The notes beneath the pieces are model-generated. The model was not told where the DNA came from. It did not search any database and saw only the letters and a program-made list of their open reading frames with translations. From contig NZ_CP048833.1 in the NCBI RefSeq assembly GCF_012971725.1, positions 2,480,001-2,544,000 on the forward strand: a DNA stretch of 64,000 bases, read 5' to 3'. The stretch is from Pseudomonas multiresinivorans (GTDB lineage: Bacteria; Pseudomonadota; Gammaproteobacteria; Pseudomonadales; Pseudomonadaceae). Positions 55,008 through 62,688 of the stretch are shown here, piece after piece. The stretch's first letter is position 1, and every line of letters begins with the position of its first letter. The translations under genes and the position numbers were made by a program.

Positions 55008-56366
55008 TCAGTCCGCTGCGAGGGCAAAGCTCAGGGTGACGCTAAGACCGGTTTTCGCCTTGGCGTCCGTATAGCCCAGTTGCACCACGGCTCCCAGGCG
55101 TTCGGCAATGGCCCTGACAATGGACAGGCCCAGGCCTGAACCTATTTCGGTGTTGCCCAGCGTGCGATAGAAGGGGTCGAAGACTCGTTGCCGTTCGGCT
55201 TCGGCGATACCCGGCCCTGTGTCGCTGACCCGCAGCAGGACGGCCTGCGGTCCGCGCAGGACGGCCAGGTCGATGCGGCCGCCTTGCGGTGTGTAGCGAA
55301 TGGCGTTGTCGACCAGGTTCTTCAGCATCGTCGAGAGATCCATCTCGCTGACGGGCAGGCAGGCGTCCTCGCCGGATTCCAGGCCGATATCCAGGTCCTT
55401 GGCCCTGGCCAGTGGCAGCAGGTCCTCGAGTACGCTGCGATACACCTGGTGCACGGAGGTCGCTGAGGCCGGTTGCGTCGCGGGAGCCTGGGCGCGGGCG
55501 AGGCTCAGCAACTGGTCGACGAGGTTCTTGCTTCGCTCGAGGCCCCTTCGCAGTTGCGCCAGCCGCTCGCGGGCGACATCGGACATGTCCGCGACACCGA
55601 GGCGTTCTGCCTGCAGCGAGAGCGCGGTCAAGGGAGAGCGCAGCTCGTGGGCGGCATCGGCGACGAAGCGGTGCTGAGTTTCCAGGCTGTTACCCACGCG
55701 GCCCAGCAAGCGATTGATGGCATGTACGAAGGGCCGGACCTCGGTGGGCAGCGCCGACTCGTTCACCGGGTGCAATTGTTGCTCGTCGCGCTGGTCGATT
55801 TCCTCCGCCAGCCGGGCGATGGGACGAAACAGCTTGCGCACCAGGTCGGCGACCACCAGCAGCAGGATCGGGAACAGTACCAGCAGGGGAAGCAGGCTGC
55901 GCCAGGCGCTCTCGCGGGCGTCCTTGTCGCGGCTGCCGGTTTCCTGCGCCACGGCGATGCGTTCGCCCGCGGCGGTGGTTTTCACCAGCACGCGGAAGGA
56001 CTCGCCGTACAGGTGCTGGGTCGACAGGCCATCGGCAAGGTGGGTCGACAGCGGCAACGGCAAGGTGGTGTCGGAGTCGCCACTGGCCTTGCTGCCGTCG
56101 GCCAGGTACTGGACGACGATGCGCGACTCCTCGTCATCGCCCCTGGTGGAAATGACCTCGTCGGGGTAGCGCAGCGTCATGTGCTGGCGCTCGAACAGCT
56201 CGGCAACGTGGCGCAGGCTGTTGTCCTGGATTTCCAGGGCTTCATCGAAGGCCGAGGCGAAGGCGAAGACGCCGGCGACGACTGCCACCGCCAGGATGGC
56301 CAGCGACAGGGCGATGGACAGGCGTAGCTGTACCGACTCGTTCAGGCGCCTTTTGAAACCATCCAT
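55008..56366 (-). CDS. Two-component sensor histidine kinase
   Basis: 452 residues with helices at about 14-40 and 157-175, enclosing a periplasmic sensor domain of about 115 residues. A HAMP-like linker follows, then HisKA with phospho-acceptor His240 (FVADAAHELRSPL) and HATPase with N box LKNLVDNAIRYTP (348-360) and G1 SDTGPGI. It resembles the QseC/TctE class. Its start overlaps the response regulator by 25 bp. The signal is unknown. Confidence 0.9.
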   Translation of the reverse strand: MDGFKRRLNESVQLRLSIALSLAILAVAVVAGVFAFASAFDEALEIQDNSLRHVAELFERQHMTLRYPDEVISTRGDDEESRIVVQYLADGSKASGDSDTTLPLPLSTHLADGLSTQHLYGESFRVLVKTTAAGERIAVAQETGSRDKDARESAWRSLLPLLVLFPILLLVVADLVRKLFRPIARLAEEIDQRDEQQLHPVNESALPTEVRPFVHAINRLLGRVGNSLETQHRFVADAAHELRSPLTALSLQAERLGVADMSDVARERLAQLRRGLERSKNLVDQLLSLARAQAPATQPASATSVHQVYRSVLEDLLPLARAKDLDIGLESGEDACLPVSEMDLSTMLKNLVDNAIRYTPQGGRIDLAVLRGPQAVLLRVSDTGPGIAEAERQRVFDPFYRTLGNTEIGSGLGLSIVRAIAERLGAVVQLGYTDAKAKTGLSVTLSFALAAD

Positions 56367-57007
56367 CCCATTCCCCTGACGTTCTTGATGACATGGCTGC
56401 CCAGCTTGCGTCGCAGCGAGTGGATCAGGAATTCGATGGCATTGCTTTCCACCTCGTTGCCCCAGCCGTACAGGCGATCCTCCAGCTCGCTGCGCGAGAG
56501 GATGGCGCCGGGGCGGATCAGCAGCGCCTGCAGGAGGCTGAACTCACGGTTGGAGAGTGCCACCTCGGCGTGCTCGGCGGTGCTGGCATGCTTGTGGATC
56601 GGGTCCAGCGAGACCACGCCATTGCTCAGCAGGGGGCTGGCGCTGCCTCCCTTGCGGCGCATCACCGCACGCATGCGGGCCAGCAGTTCGGCCAGTTCGA
56701 AGGGCTTGAGCAGGTAGTCGTCGGCGCCGCCGTCCAGCCCGCGCAGGCGGTCATCGAGGCTGTCGCGGGCGGTGATGATCAGCAAGGGCACCGGGTTGTC
56801 GTGGGCACGCAGGCTGGCCAGCACCTCGAGCCCATCCTTGCCCGGCAGGCCGAGGTCGAGCAGTACTTGGTCATAGTGCTGGCTGGCGAGCGCGCTCAAG
56901 GCGCTCAGGCCATCCTGCACCCAGTCGGTGGCATAGCCCGCCTCATTCAGCGCGGCCTGGATGGCGTCGCCGATCATGGTGTCGTCTTCGACCAGCAGTA
57001 CCCGCAT
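56342..57007 (-). CDS. OmpR-family response regulator
   Basis: 221 residues: receiver domain with acidic pocket EDD at residues 7-9, phospho-acceptor Asp51 (LLDLGLPG) and Lys in LLKPF, then a winged-helix DNA-binding domain (LSRSELEDRLYG...IEFLIHSLRRKLG). It is QseB-like. It is upstream of, and overlaps, the kinase gene. The downstream partners of the pair may include the lipoprotein and COG4705 genes on the same strand. Confidence 0.92.
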   Translation of the reverse strand: MRVLLVEDDTMIGDAIQAALNEAGYATDWVQDGLSALSALASQHYDQVLLDLGLPGKDGLEVLASLRAHDNPVPLLIITARDSLDDRLRGLDGGADDYLLKPFELAELLARMRAVMRRKGGSASPLLSNGVVSLDPIHKHASTAEHAEVALSNREFSLLQALLIRPGAILSRSELEDRLYGWGNEVESNAIEFLIHSLRRKLGSHVIKNVRGMGWMVSKGA

Positions 57008-57104
57008 GTTCTTCTCCGCAGTACACGGGCGCGGCCTCCCGGAGGAGGCCGCGTTGGGATTGAAGCACCTGTGTGTGCTTTTCGCGATGGCTTTCGCGCT
57101 CTGC

Positions 57105-57539
57105 TCAGGCTCTGCCTTGCAGTCTGTTGAAGGTTTTCATCAGGGCGTCCATCGTCGCCTTGCAGTTGGCCGCTTGCGGGCTGCTGGCGCGCAGGGCCGA
57201 GAGCGATTGGTCGATGGCATCGTCGAGGACATGCCAGTCGGCGGCGGCGCGTGGCTTGAGGCCGGCTTCGGCGTTGTCCCAGGCCAGTTCCAGGTCCTTG
57301 ATGCGCAGCTTGGCGAGTGCCAGGTCGCCCTGGTTGACCAGGCCGGCGACATCCTGGGCAATGCTCTGGAACTCGGACAGATCGCCCAGCTTCGAGGCGG
57401 TGCTCTGGCCGGCGCCGAGCTGGCTGCTGGCGGCAGAGGCCGGGGCGTCGGTGGATTTTGAGCAGGCCGTGGCCAGGCCGAGCAGGGCGATGGCACAGAC
57501 GATGGCGGTTTTACGGACAAACGAGTCGAGACGAGACAT
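57105..57539 (-). CDS. Predicted lipoprotein in the two-component cluster
   Basis: 144 residues with a lipobox (LATAC, about residues 22-26) after a hydrophobic signal. The mature part is helical (LSEFQSIAQDVAGLVNQGDL...LRIKDLELAWDNAEAGLKPR). This pattern, with D-x-L-E-x-A-W-D, is seen in small helical secreted proteins near sensor kinases, but I cannot name a family with certainty. A GC hairpin without T tract (57031-57052) lies between it and the regulator. Confidence 0.7.
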   Translation of the reverse strand: MSRLDSFVRKTAIVCAIALLGLATACSKSTDAPASAASSQLGAGQSTASKLGDLSEFQSIAQDVAGLVNQGDLALAKLRIKDLELAWDNAEAGLKPRAAADWHVLDDAIDQSLSALRASSPQAANCKATMDALMKTFNRLQGRA

Positions 57540-57567
57540 GGGAGCTCCCGGATGATCGGTGAGTGGT

Positions 57568-58347
57568 TTATTGAGCGATGCTTTTCTGGCTGTTGCTGCT
57601 GAACTGGGCGACCGCGACCAGGATCAGGATGACGCTGAGGAACAGCGCACTGGTCCACGTGGCTCCCATGCCGAGGCCGCCGTAGGTCTTGGCCTGAGTC
57701 AGCAGGTCGCCCAGCGAGGCGCCGAAGGGACGGGTGAGGATGTAGACGATCCAGAAGCACAGCACGGCGTTGCCGCCCAGCCTCCAGACGATGGCGGTGG
57801 CGGCGATAAGCCCGGCGAAGACGAACACGCCCAGGGTGAAGCCGAGCCCCAGGGCTTCGGTGGCCAGGTCGCCGGCCGCGGTGCCGAGGGCGAAGGTGCA
57901 CAGCACGGTCGTCCAGTAGAACAGCTCGCGGCGCGGGGTGACGATCTGCTGGATCGACAGGTTGCGCTCCAGCGCGTACCAGACGGCGAAGTTGACCGCC
58001 AGCAGCAGCGCGAACACTGCTGTGCTGAGGTACAGGCTGACGCCGAGGACATCGGTGAGCAGGTCGGTGATCTGGGTACCGACGATGCTCACCAGCACCA
58101 CGCTGAGCCAGTAGATCCAGGGCGTATAGGCTCGCGTGCGGAGCTGGCCGAACAGCGCGGCCGCCAGCAGCAGGGCCATGCCGATGCTGGTGGCGGCCTG
58201 GCCCAGCCCGGCATCGACTGCGAGGAAGTCGGCGAAGGTTTCGCCCACCGTGGTGGACATGATCTTGATCACCCAGAAGGCCAGGGTGACCTCGGGGACC
58301 TTGTTGAGCCAGGCGGCGGTTGTTGGCTGGTTCATGGGCGTGTGCAT
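57568..58347 (-). CDS. COG4705-like integral membrane protein
   Basis: 259 residues with about eight hydrophobic helices, in two repeated halves. The N-terminus NKVPEVTLAFWVIKIMSTTVGETFADFL is the conserved opening of COG4705, and a related motif recurs in the second half (VLCTFALGTAAGDLATEAL; FWIVYILTRPFGASLGD). The start is uncertain: GGAG lies directly against the ATG at 58347 and 12 bp from an ATG at 58335. It is the first gene of a cluster with the lipoprotein and two-component system. Function unknown. Confidence 0.75.
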   Translation of the reverse strand: MHTPMNQPTTAAWLNKVPEVTLAFWVIKIMSTTVGETFADFLAVDAGLGQAATSIGMALLLAAALFGQLRTRAYTPWIYWLSVVLVSIVGTQITDLLTDVLGVSLYLSTAVFALLLAVNFAVWYALERNLSIQQIVTPRRELFYWTTVLCTFALGTAAGDLATEALGLGFTLGVFVFAGLIAATAIVWRLGGNAVLCFWIVYILTRPFGASLGDLLTQAKTYGGLGMGATWTSALFLSVILILVAVAQFSSNSQKSIAQ

Positions 58348-58426
58348 CTCCTTGGCTGCCGTGTGTCGGCGTGGGGAGAAGGCTACGGCGAGAAACTTAG
58401 CTGGGACTGAGGGCGATCATCGGCGC

Positions 58427-58460
58427 AAAAAAATCCCCCGGTCGCGGGTACGACCGGGGG
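58427..58460 (-). terminator. Rho-independent terminator after phenylacetaldehyde dehydrogenase
   Basis: On the minus strand a perfect CCCCCGGTCG/CGACCGGGGG stem (58435-58444 and 58451-58460) followed by a T tract (plus-strand A tract at 58427-58433). It ends the dehydrogenase transcript before the COG4705 gene. Confidence 0.88.
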
Positions 58461-58511
58461 ATGCAAGACCCGCGCAGGGGGTGCGCGGGCGAGGTAGACG
58501 GTTTCGCTTGC

Positions 58512-58593
58512 GTAGGAGCGGACTTTGTCCGCGATCGTTTCCCGGCGGCTCCGGGCGTGGGTGTGGCACATCGCGGACAGAGTCCGCTCCTAC
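58512..58593. repeat. REP-like inverted pair, family B
   Basis: Copies at 58512-58535 (GTAGGAGCGGACTTTGTCC...) and reverse 58570-58593, between the dehydrogenase stop and the terminator. Confidence 0.9.
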
Positions 58594-58629
58594 GCTGCCT
58601 TCACTAGCTGGCGCTGAGCAACAGGCCGA

Positions 58630-60123
58630 TTACAGGCGGATCAGTACCGACTTCAGCTCGGTGTAGTGCTCAATGGCGGCGGCGCCCATTTCGCGGCCGA
58701 GGCCGGACATCTTGTAGCCGCCGAAGGGCAGCGCCGGGTCCAGTGCGCTGTGGCAGTTGACCCACACCGAGCCGGACTTGATGCGCGGCACCATGCGATG
58801 CACCGCCGCCAGGTCGTTGGACCAGACGCTGGCGCCCAGGCCGTAGGGGCTGTCGTTGGCCAGGCGCAGGGCGTCCTCGATGTCGTCGAAGGGCATGGCG
58901 ACCAGCACCGGGCCGAAGATCTCTTCCTGCACCAGCGGGTTCTTCTGGTCGACGTCGACGATCACCGTCGGCTTGACGAAGTAGCCGGGGCCGAATTGCT
59001 CGCCGCCACAGGCGATGGTGGCGCCCTTGTCGCGGCCCAGCTCGATGTAGTCGAACACGCGCTTCTGCTGCTTGGCAGAGATCAGCGGGCCCATGTCGAT
59101 GCTCGGGTCCAGCCCGTTACCCAGCTTCATGCCGTTGGCGATGCCGGCGATATCGGCGACCACGTTGTCGAAGTGCTTGCGCTGCACGTACAGGCGCGAG
59201 CCGGCGCAGCAGACCTGCCCCTGGTTGAAGAAGATCGCCTGGGCGGCGCCGGCCGCGGCGGTGGCCAGGTCGGCGTCGGCCATGACGATGGTCGGCGACT
59301 TGCCGCCCAGTTCCAGGGTCACGCGGGTCATGTTGTCCATGGCCGCCTTGCCGATCTGCTTGCCCACCGGGGTGGAGCCGGTGAAGGTCAGCTTGTCCAC
59401 CAGCGGGTGGTGGGAGAGGGCGGCGCCCGCGGTGATACCGGTGCCGGTGACGACGTTGAACACGCCGGCCGGGTAGCCCGCTTCAAGGACAAGTTCGGCG
59501 AGTTTCAGCGCGGACAGCGGCGTCTCGTCGGCGGGCTTGAGCACTACCGAGCAGCCGGTGGCCAGCGCCGGGCCGAGCTTCCAGCAGGCCAGCAGCAGCG
59601 GGAAGTTCCAGGCGACGATGGCGCCAACCACGCCGACGGCTTCGCGGCGGATGTAGCCGTGGAAGTCGCCGTCGGGCATCAGCGGCATGGACACGTCCAC
59701 GGTGCTGCCTTCGATCTTGGTGGCGTAGCCGGCCATGTAACGCAGGAAGTCGATGGCCAGTTGCACGTCCATCACGCGGGCGACGGCGGCGCTCTTGCCG
59801 TTGTTCAGGCACTCGAGTTCGGCCAGCAGGTCGGCGTCGCGCTCCATCAGGTCGGCGAGCTTCCACAGCAGGTTCTGCCGCTCGCGCGGGCGGGTGCGGG
59901 TCCAGGCGGAATCGTCGAAGGCCTGGCGCGCGGCGCGTACGGCGCGGTCCACGTCATCGGGAGTGCCGGCTGGCACCTGGCAGAGCACTTCGCCGGTGGC
60001 CGGGTTGCGCAGGTCCATCAGGGCGCCGTCGCTGGCGGAGGTCCAGTCGGCGCCGATGAGCATCTTCGGCGCGCGCTGCAGGAAGGCGCGGGATTCGGGC
60101 TTGATGGGCAGGGAAGCGAGCAT
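58630..60123 (-). CDS. Phenylacetaldehyde dehydrogenase
   Basis: 497-residue NAD+-dependent aldehyde dehydrogenase. Glu271 (ELGGKSP) and Cys305 (NQGQVCCAGSR) are the active-site residues. The length, the N-terminal FLQRAPKMLIG and the overall pattern fit the FeaB/StyD/PeaE phenylacetaldehyde group. It would oxidise phenylacetaldehyde to phenylacetate, for instance after phenylethylamine oxidation. A sigma-54 promoter lies 48 bp upstream. Another aromatic or aliphatic aldehyde is possible. Confidence 0.83.
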   Translation of the reverse strand: MLASLPIKPESRAFLQRAPKMLIGADWTSASDGALMDLRNPATGEVLCQVPAGTPDDVDRAVRAARQAFDDSAWTRTRPRERQNLLWKLADLMERDADLLAELECLNNGKSAAVARVMDVQLAIDFLRYMAGYATKIEGSTVDVSMPLMPDGDFHGYIRREAVGVVGAIVAWNFPLLLACWKLGPALATGCSVVLKPADETPLSALKLAELVLEAGYPAGVFNVVTGTGITAGAALSHHPLVDKLTFTGSTPVGKQIGKAAMDNMTRVTLELGGKSPTIVMADADLATAAAGAAQAIFFNQGQVCCAGSRLYVQRKHFDNVVADIAGIANGMKLGNGLDPSIDMGPLISAKQQKRVFDYIELGRDKGATIACGGEQFGPGYFVKPTVIVDVDQKNPLVQEEIFGPVLVAMPFDDIEDALRLANDSPYGLGASVWSNDLAAVHRMVPRIKSGSVWVNCHSALDPALPFGGYKMSGLGREMGAAAIEHYTELKSVLIRL

Positions 60124-60170
60124 TGCGGTGGCCTCTTGTTGTCTGTTCCAGGAACGTTGAGGCGGGATAT

Positions 60171-60187
60171 CGCAACGGCTGTGCCAA
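60171..60187 (-). promoter_or_regulatory. Sigma-54 promoter of phenylacetaldehyde dehydrogenase
   Basis: On the minus strand TTGGCACA-GCCG-TTGCG, with GG and GC 10 bases apart, a near-consensus -24/-12 element ending about 48 bp before the start codon. Confidence 0.78.
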
Positions 60188-60257
60188 GGCAGTTATTTCC
60201 ATTTAACTAATTGAAATTTAAATAATTATTTTATTTATGAATGACGACGAAGTGGAG

Positions 60258-60282
60258 CTGCTGTCGCACATTGCGACAGCAG
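60258..60282. promoter_or_regulatory. Upstream activator dyad for phenylacetaldehyde dehydrogenase
   Basis: Perfect 11-3-11 inverted repeat CTGCTGTCGCA-CAT-TGCGACAGCAG, centred about 80 bp upstream of the sigma-54 promoter in an otherwise AT-rich gap. It has the position and form of an enhancer-binding protein site. Confidence 0.7.
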
Positions 60283-60328
60283 TTGAGACGTTTGGGGAGG
60301 CGTTTTTAGAGGGGTGGGGCTGGGCATG

Positions 60329-60513
60329 CCCTCTCCCTAACCCTCTCCCTGAAGGGAGAGGGGACTGGCCTGGAGCGAAGCGTGGCCGCGGTACTTTCCT
60401 GCTGACACGCTGCTTTTGCTGGGGTGCGATAGCGCGTAGCCGCCGGGAATCACGGCAGCCAGAACGGCACGAACACCCCCTCTCCCTTCAGGGAGAGGGC
60501 TGGGGAGAGGGGC
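60329..60513. repeat. GGGAGAGGG-type inverted repeats, family E
   Basis: CCCTCTCCCTAACCCTC...GGGAGAGGGG near 60329-60364 and CCCCTCTCCCTTC...GGGGAGAGGGG near 60476-60513, about 115 bp apart. They lie between the MFS gene and the dehydrogenase promoter region. Confidence 0.8.
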
Positions 60514-60534
60514 TCTCCGGCGTGGCACGACAGA

Positions 60535-62208
60535 TCAGTGGGTGATATCCCGATCCTTGGTCTCCGGCAGGAACAGGATGCCTAGGATCGCCGTCATCAC
60601 CGCAATGACGATGGGGTACCAGAGCCCGTAGTAGATGTCCCCGGTGGCCGCCACCATGGCGAAGGCGACGGTGGGCAGGAAGCCGCCGAACCAGCCGTTG
60701 CCGATGTGGTACGGCAGCGACATGGAGGTATAGCGGATGCGCGTCGGGAACAGCTCCACCAGCCACGCGGCGATGGGGCCGTAGACCATGGTCACGTAGA
60801 TCACCAGGACGGTCAGCAGCACCAGCATCATCAGGTGGTTGATCTTCGCCGGGTCGGCCTTCTCGGGGTAGCCGGCTTCCTTCAGCGAGGCGGCCAGTTG
60901 CGCGGTGAAGACTTCGGACTGCACCTTGAAGTCCGCCGCAGGCATGCCGGCGCCTTCGAAGCTGGCGATGATCTTGTCGCCGATGTGCACCTGGGCCACC
61001 GCACCGCTTTCAGCCTTGATGTTCTCGTAGGGAATCGCCCGCTTCGCCAGCAGGCTCTTGGCCATGTCGCAGGAGCTGACGAATTTGGCCTTGCCCACCG
61101 GGTCGAACTGGAAGGCGCAGGCATTCGGGTCGGCGACCACGGTCACCGGGTTCTTCTCCTGGGCGGCGAACACGTCCGGGTTACCGAACTGGGTCAGCCC
61201 ATGGAAGATCGGGAAGTAGGTCAGCGCCGCGAGGATGCAGCCGGTCATGATGATCTTCTTGCGGCCGATGCGATCGGACAGGCTGCCGAAGAACACGAAG
61301 AACGGCGTGCCCAGCAGCAGGGAACCGGCGATCAGCAGGTTGGCGGTCTGCGGGTCGATCTTCAGCGTCTGCAGCAGGAAGAACAGCGCGTAGAACTGCC
61401 CGGTGTACCAGACCACGGCCTGGCCGGCGGTACCGCCGAGCAGCGACATGATCACCACCTTGAGGTTGTCCCAGCGGCCGAAGGATTCGGTCAGCGGTGC
61501 TTTCGATGCCTTGCCTTCTTCCTTCATCTTCAGGAACACCGGCGACTCGGCGAGTTGAAGGCGGATGTACACCGAGATGATCAGCAGCAGGATCGACAGG
61601 AGGAAGGGAATCCGCCAGCCCCAGGCCTCGAACGCCTCGGTCCCGAGCACGGTGCGGCAGGCCATGATCACCAGCAGCGAGAGGAACAGGCCCAGCGTCG
61701 CGGTGGTCTGGATCCACGAGGTGAAGAAGCCCCGCTTGCCCTTGGGCGCGTGCTCGGCGACGTAGGTCGCCGCGCCGCCGTACTCGCCGCCCAGCGCCAG
61801 GCCCTGCAGCAGGCGCAGGGTGATGAGGATGATCGGCGCAGCGACGCCGATGGTGGAGTAGGCCGGTAGCAGGCCGACCACGGCGGTGGACACGCCCATG
61901 ATGACGATGGTGATGAGGAAGGTGTGCTTGCGCCCGATCATGTCGCCCAGGCGGCCGAACACGATGGCGCCGAAGGGCCGCACCGCGAAGCCGGCGGCAA
62001 AGGCCAGCAGGGCGAAGATGAAGGCGGTGGTTTCGTTGACCCCGGCGAAGAAGTGCTTGGCGATGATCGCCGCCAGGGAGCCGTAGAGGTAGAAGTCGTA
62101 CCACTCGAAAACGGTGCCCAGGGAGGAGGCAAAGATGACCTTGCGCTCCTCCTTCGTCACTCCGGTGGAAGGCGCGTTGCCCGCGGACGGGCTGTATGTC
62201 TGTGCCAT
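60535..62208 (-). CDS. MHS-type MFS transporter with a long periplasmic loop
   Basis: 557-residue major facilitator of the metabolite:H+ symporter type (ASSLGTVFEWYDFYLYGSLAA; VFGRLGDMIGRKHTF; GGEYGGAATYVAEHAP). It is about 110 residues longer than usual because of an insert at roughly residues 345-455 (QEKNPVTVVADPNACAFQFDP...). That insert contains two cysteines and lies between late helices. Related long forms occur in many Pseudomonas. The substrate is probably a carboxylate, but not determinable here. Confidence 0.85.
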   Translation of the reverse strand: MAQTYSPSAGNAPSTGVTKEERKVIFASSLGTVFEWYDFYLYGSLAAIIAKHFFAGVNETTAFIFALLAFAAGFAVRPFGAIVFGRLGDMIGRKHTFLITIVIMGVSTAVVGLLPAYSTIGVAAPIILITLRLLQGLALGGEYGGAATYVAEHAPKGKRGFFTSWIQTTATLGLFLSLLVIMACRTVLGTEAFEAWGWRIPFLLSILLLIISVYIRLQLAESPVFLKMKEEGKASKAPLTESFGRWDNLKVVIMSLLGGTAGQAVVWYTGQFYALFFLLQTLKIDPQTANLLIAGSLLLGTPFFVFFGSLSDRIGRKKIIMTGCILAALTYFPIFHGLTQFGNPDVFAAQEKNPVTVVADPNACAFQFDPVGKAKFVSSCDMAKSLLAKRAIPYENIKAESGAVAQVHIGDKIIASFEGAGMPAADFKVQSEVFTAQLAASLKEAGYPEKADPAKINHLMMLVLLTVLVIYVTMVYGPIAAWLVELFPTRIRYTSMSLPYHIGNGWFGGFLPTVAFAMVAATGDIYYGLWYPIVIAVMTAILGILFLPETKDRDITH

Positions 62209-62688
62209 GTTCGTCTCCGTCTTGTTGTTGTGTTGGGCCGGAGTCCCTCAATACCGTTACCGCACTCGAGCCCAGGGCTGATGTCAGGTCGTACGGATTG
62301 CGCGAAGCTTGAATACAGGCAGCCCTGCGGCAAGTCGCAAGGTCAATGAGAAGCATAATCGGCCTACCGCGGATATCCACTGGCCATCACCGGCAAAGCC
62401 CCGGCTGGCGCGGATTGGCGCCTGTTCTGGACAAGCGGTGGGAAGTGACGCGTCTGGCTGGCGCTTTTCTCGGGGGCGATATTCGATGATGGCTTTCTGC
62501 CGTTAGACCATCGTCTATAACGGGTGGAGCTGTCTCAGGCTGCTACAGCTGTCGCGATCTGCCACGCCGCATTGCCCATTGCGTGAGCGCAGCCTGCTGT
62601 TTCACAAGGGTTTTCCCCCCTGGCACGTAACGTGAAGAGCGCTGGGTTTCGCCAAGCGCCGCGTCGGCGCTGCACAAGGAGGCCTGGC
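62209..62688. other. 480-bp gap between MFS and CcmF-like genes
   Basis: Divergent upstream region. No REP copy or terminator was seen. TATAAC at 62515-62520 could be a -10 box for the plus-strand gene. TGGCACG occurs at 62620 without a partner -12 element. Confidence 0.4.

Noticed and set aside
57031..57052. GCGGCCTCC/GGAGGCCGC hairpin as a terminator between lipoprotein and response regulator
   Set aside because: The stem is perfect, but there is no T tract on the minus strand; at most it is an attenuating or processing structure.
62620..62640. TGGCACGTAACG as a sigma-54 promoter for the CcmF-like gene
   Set aside because: No TTGC/GC element is found at the required 10-base distance.
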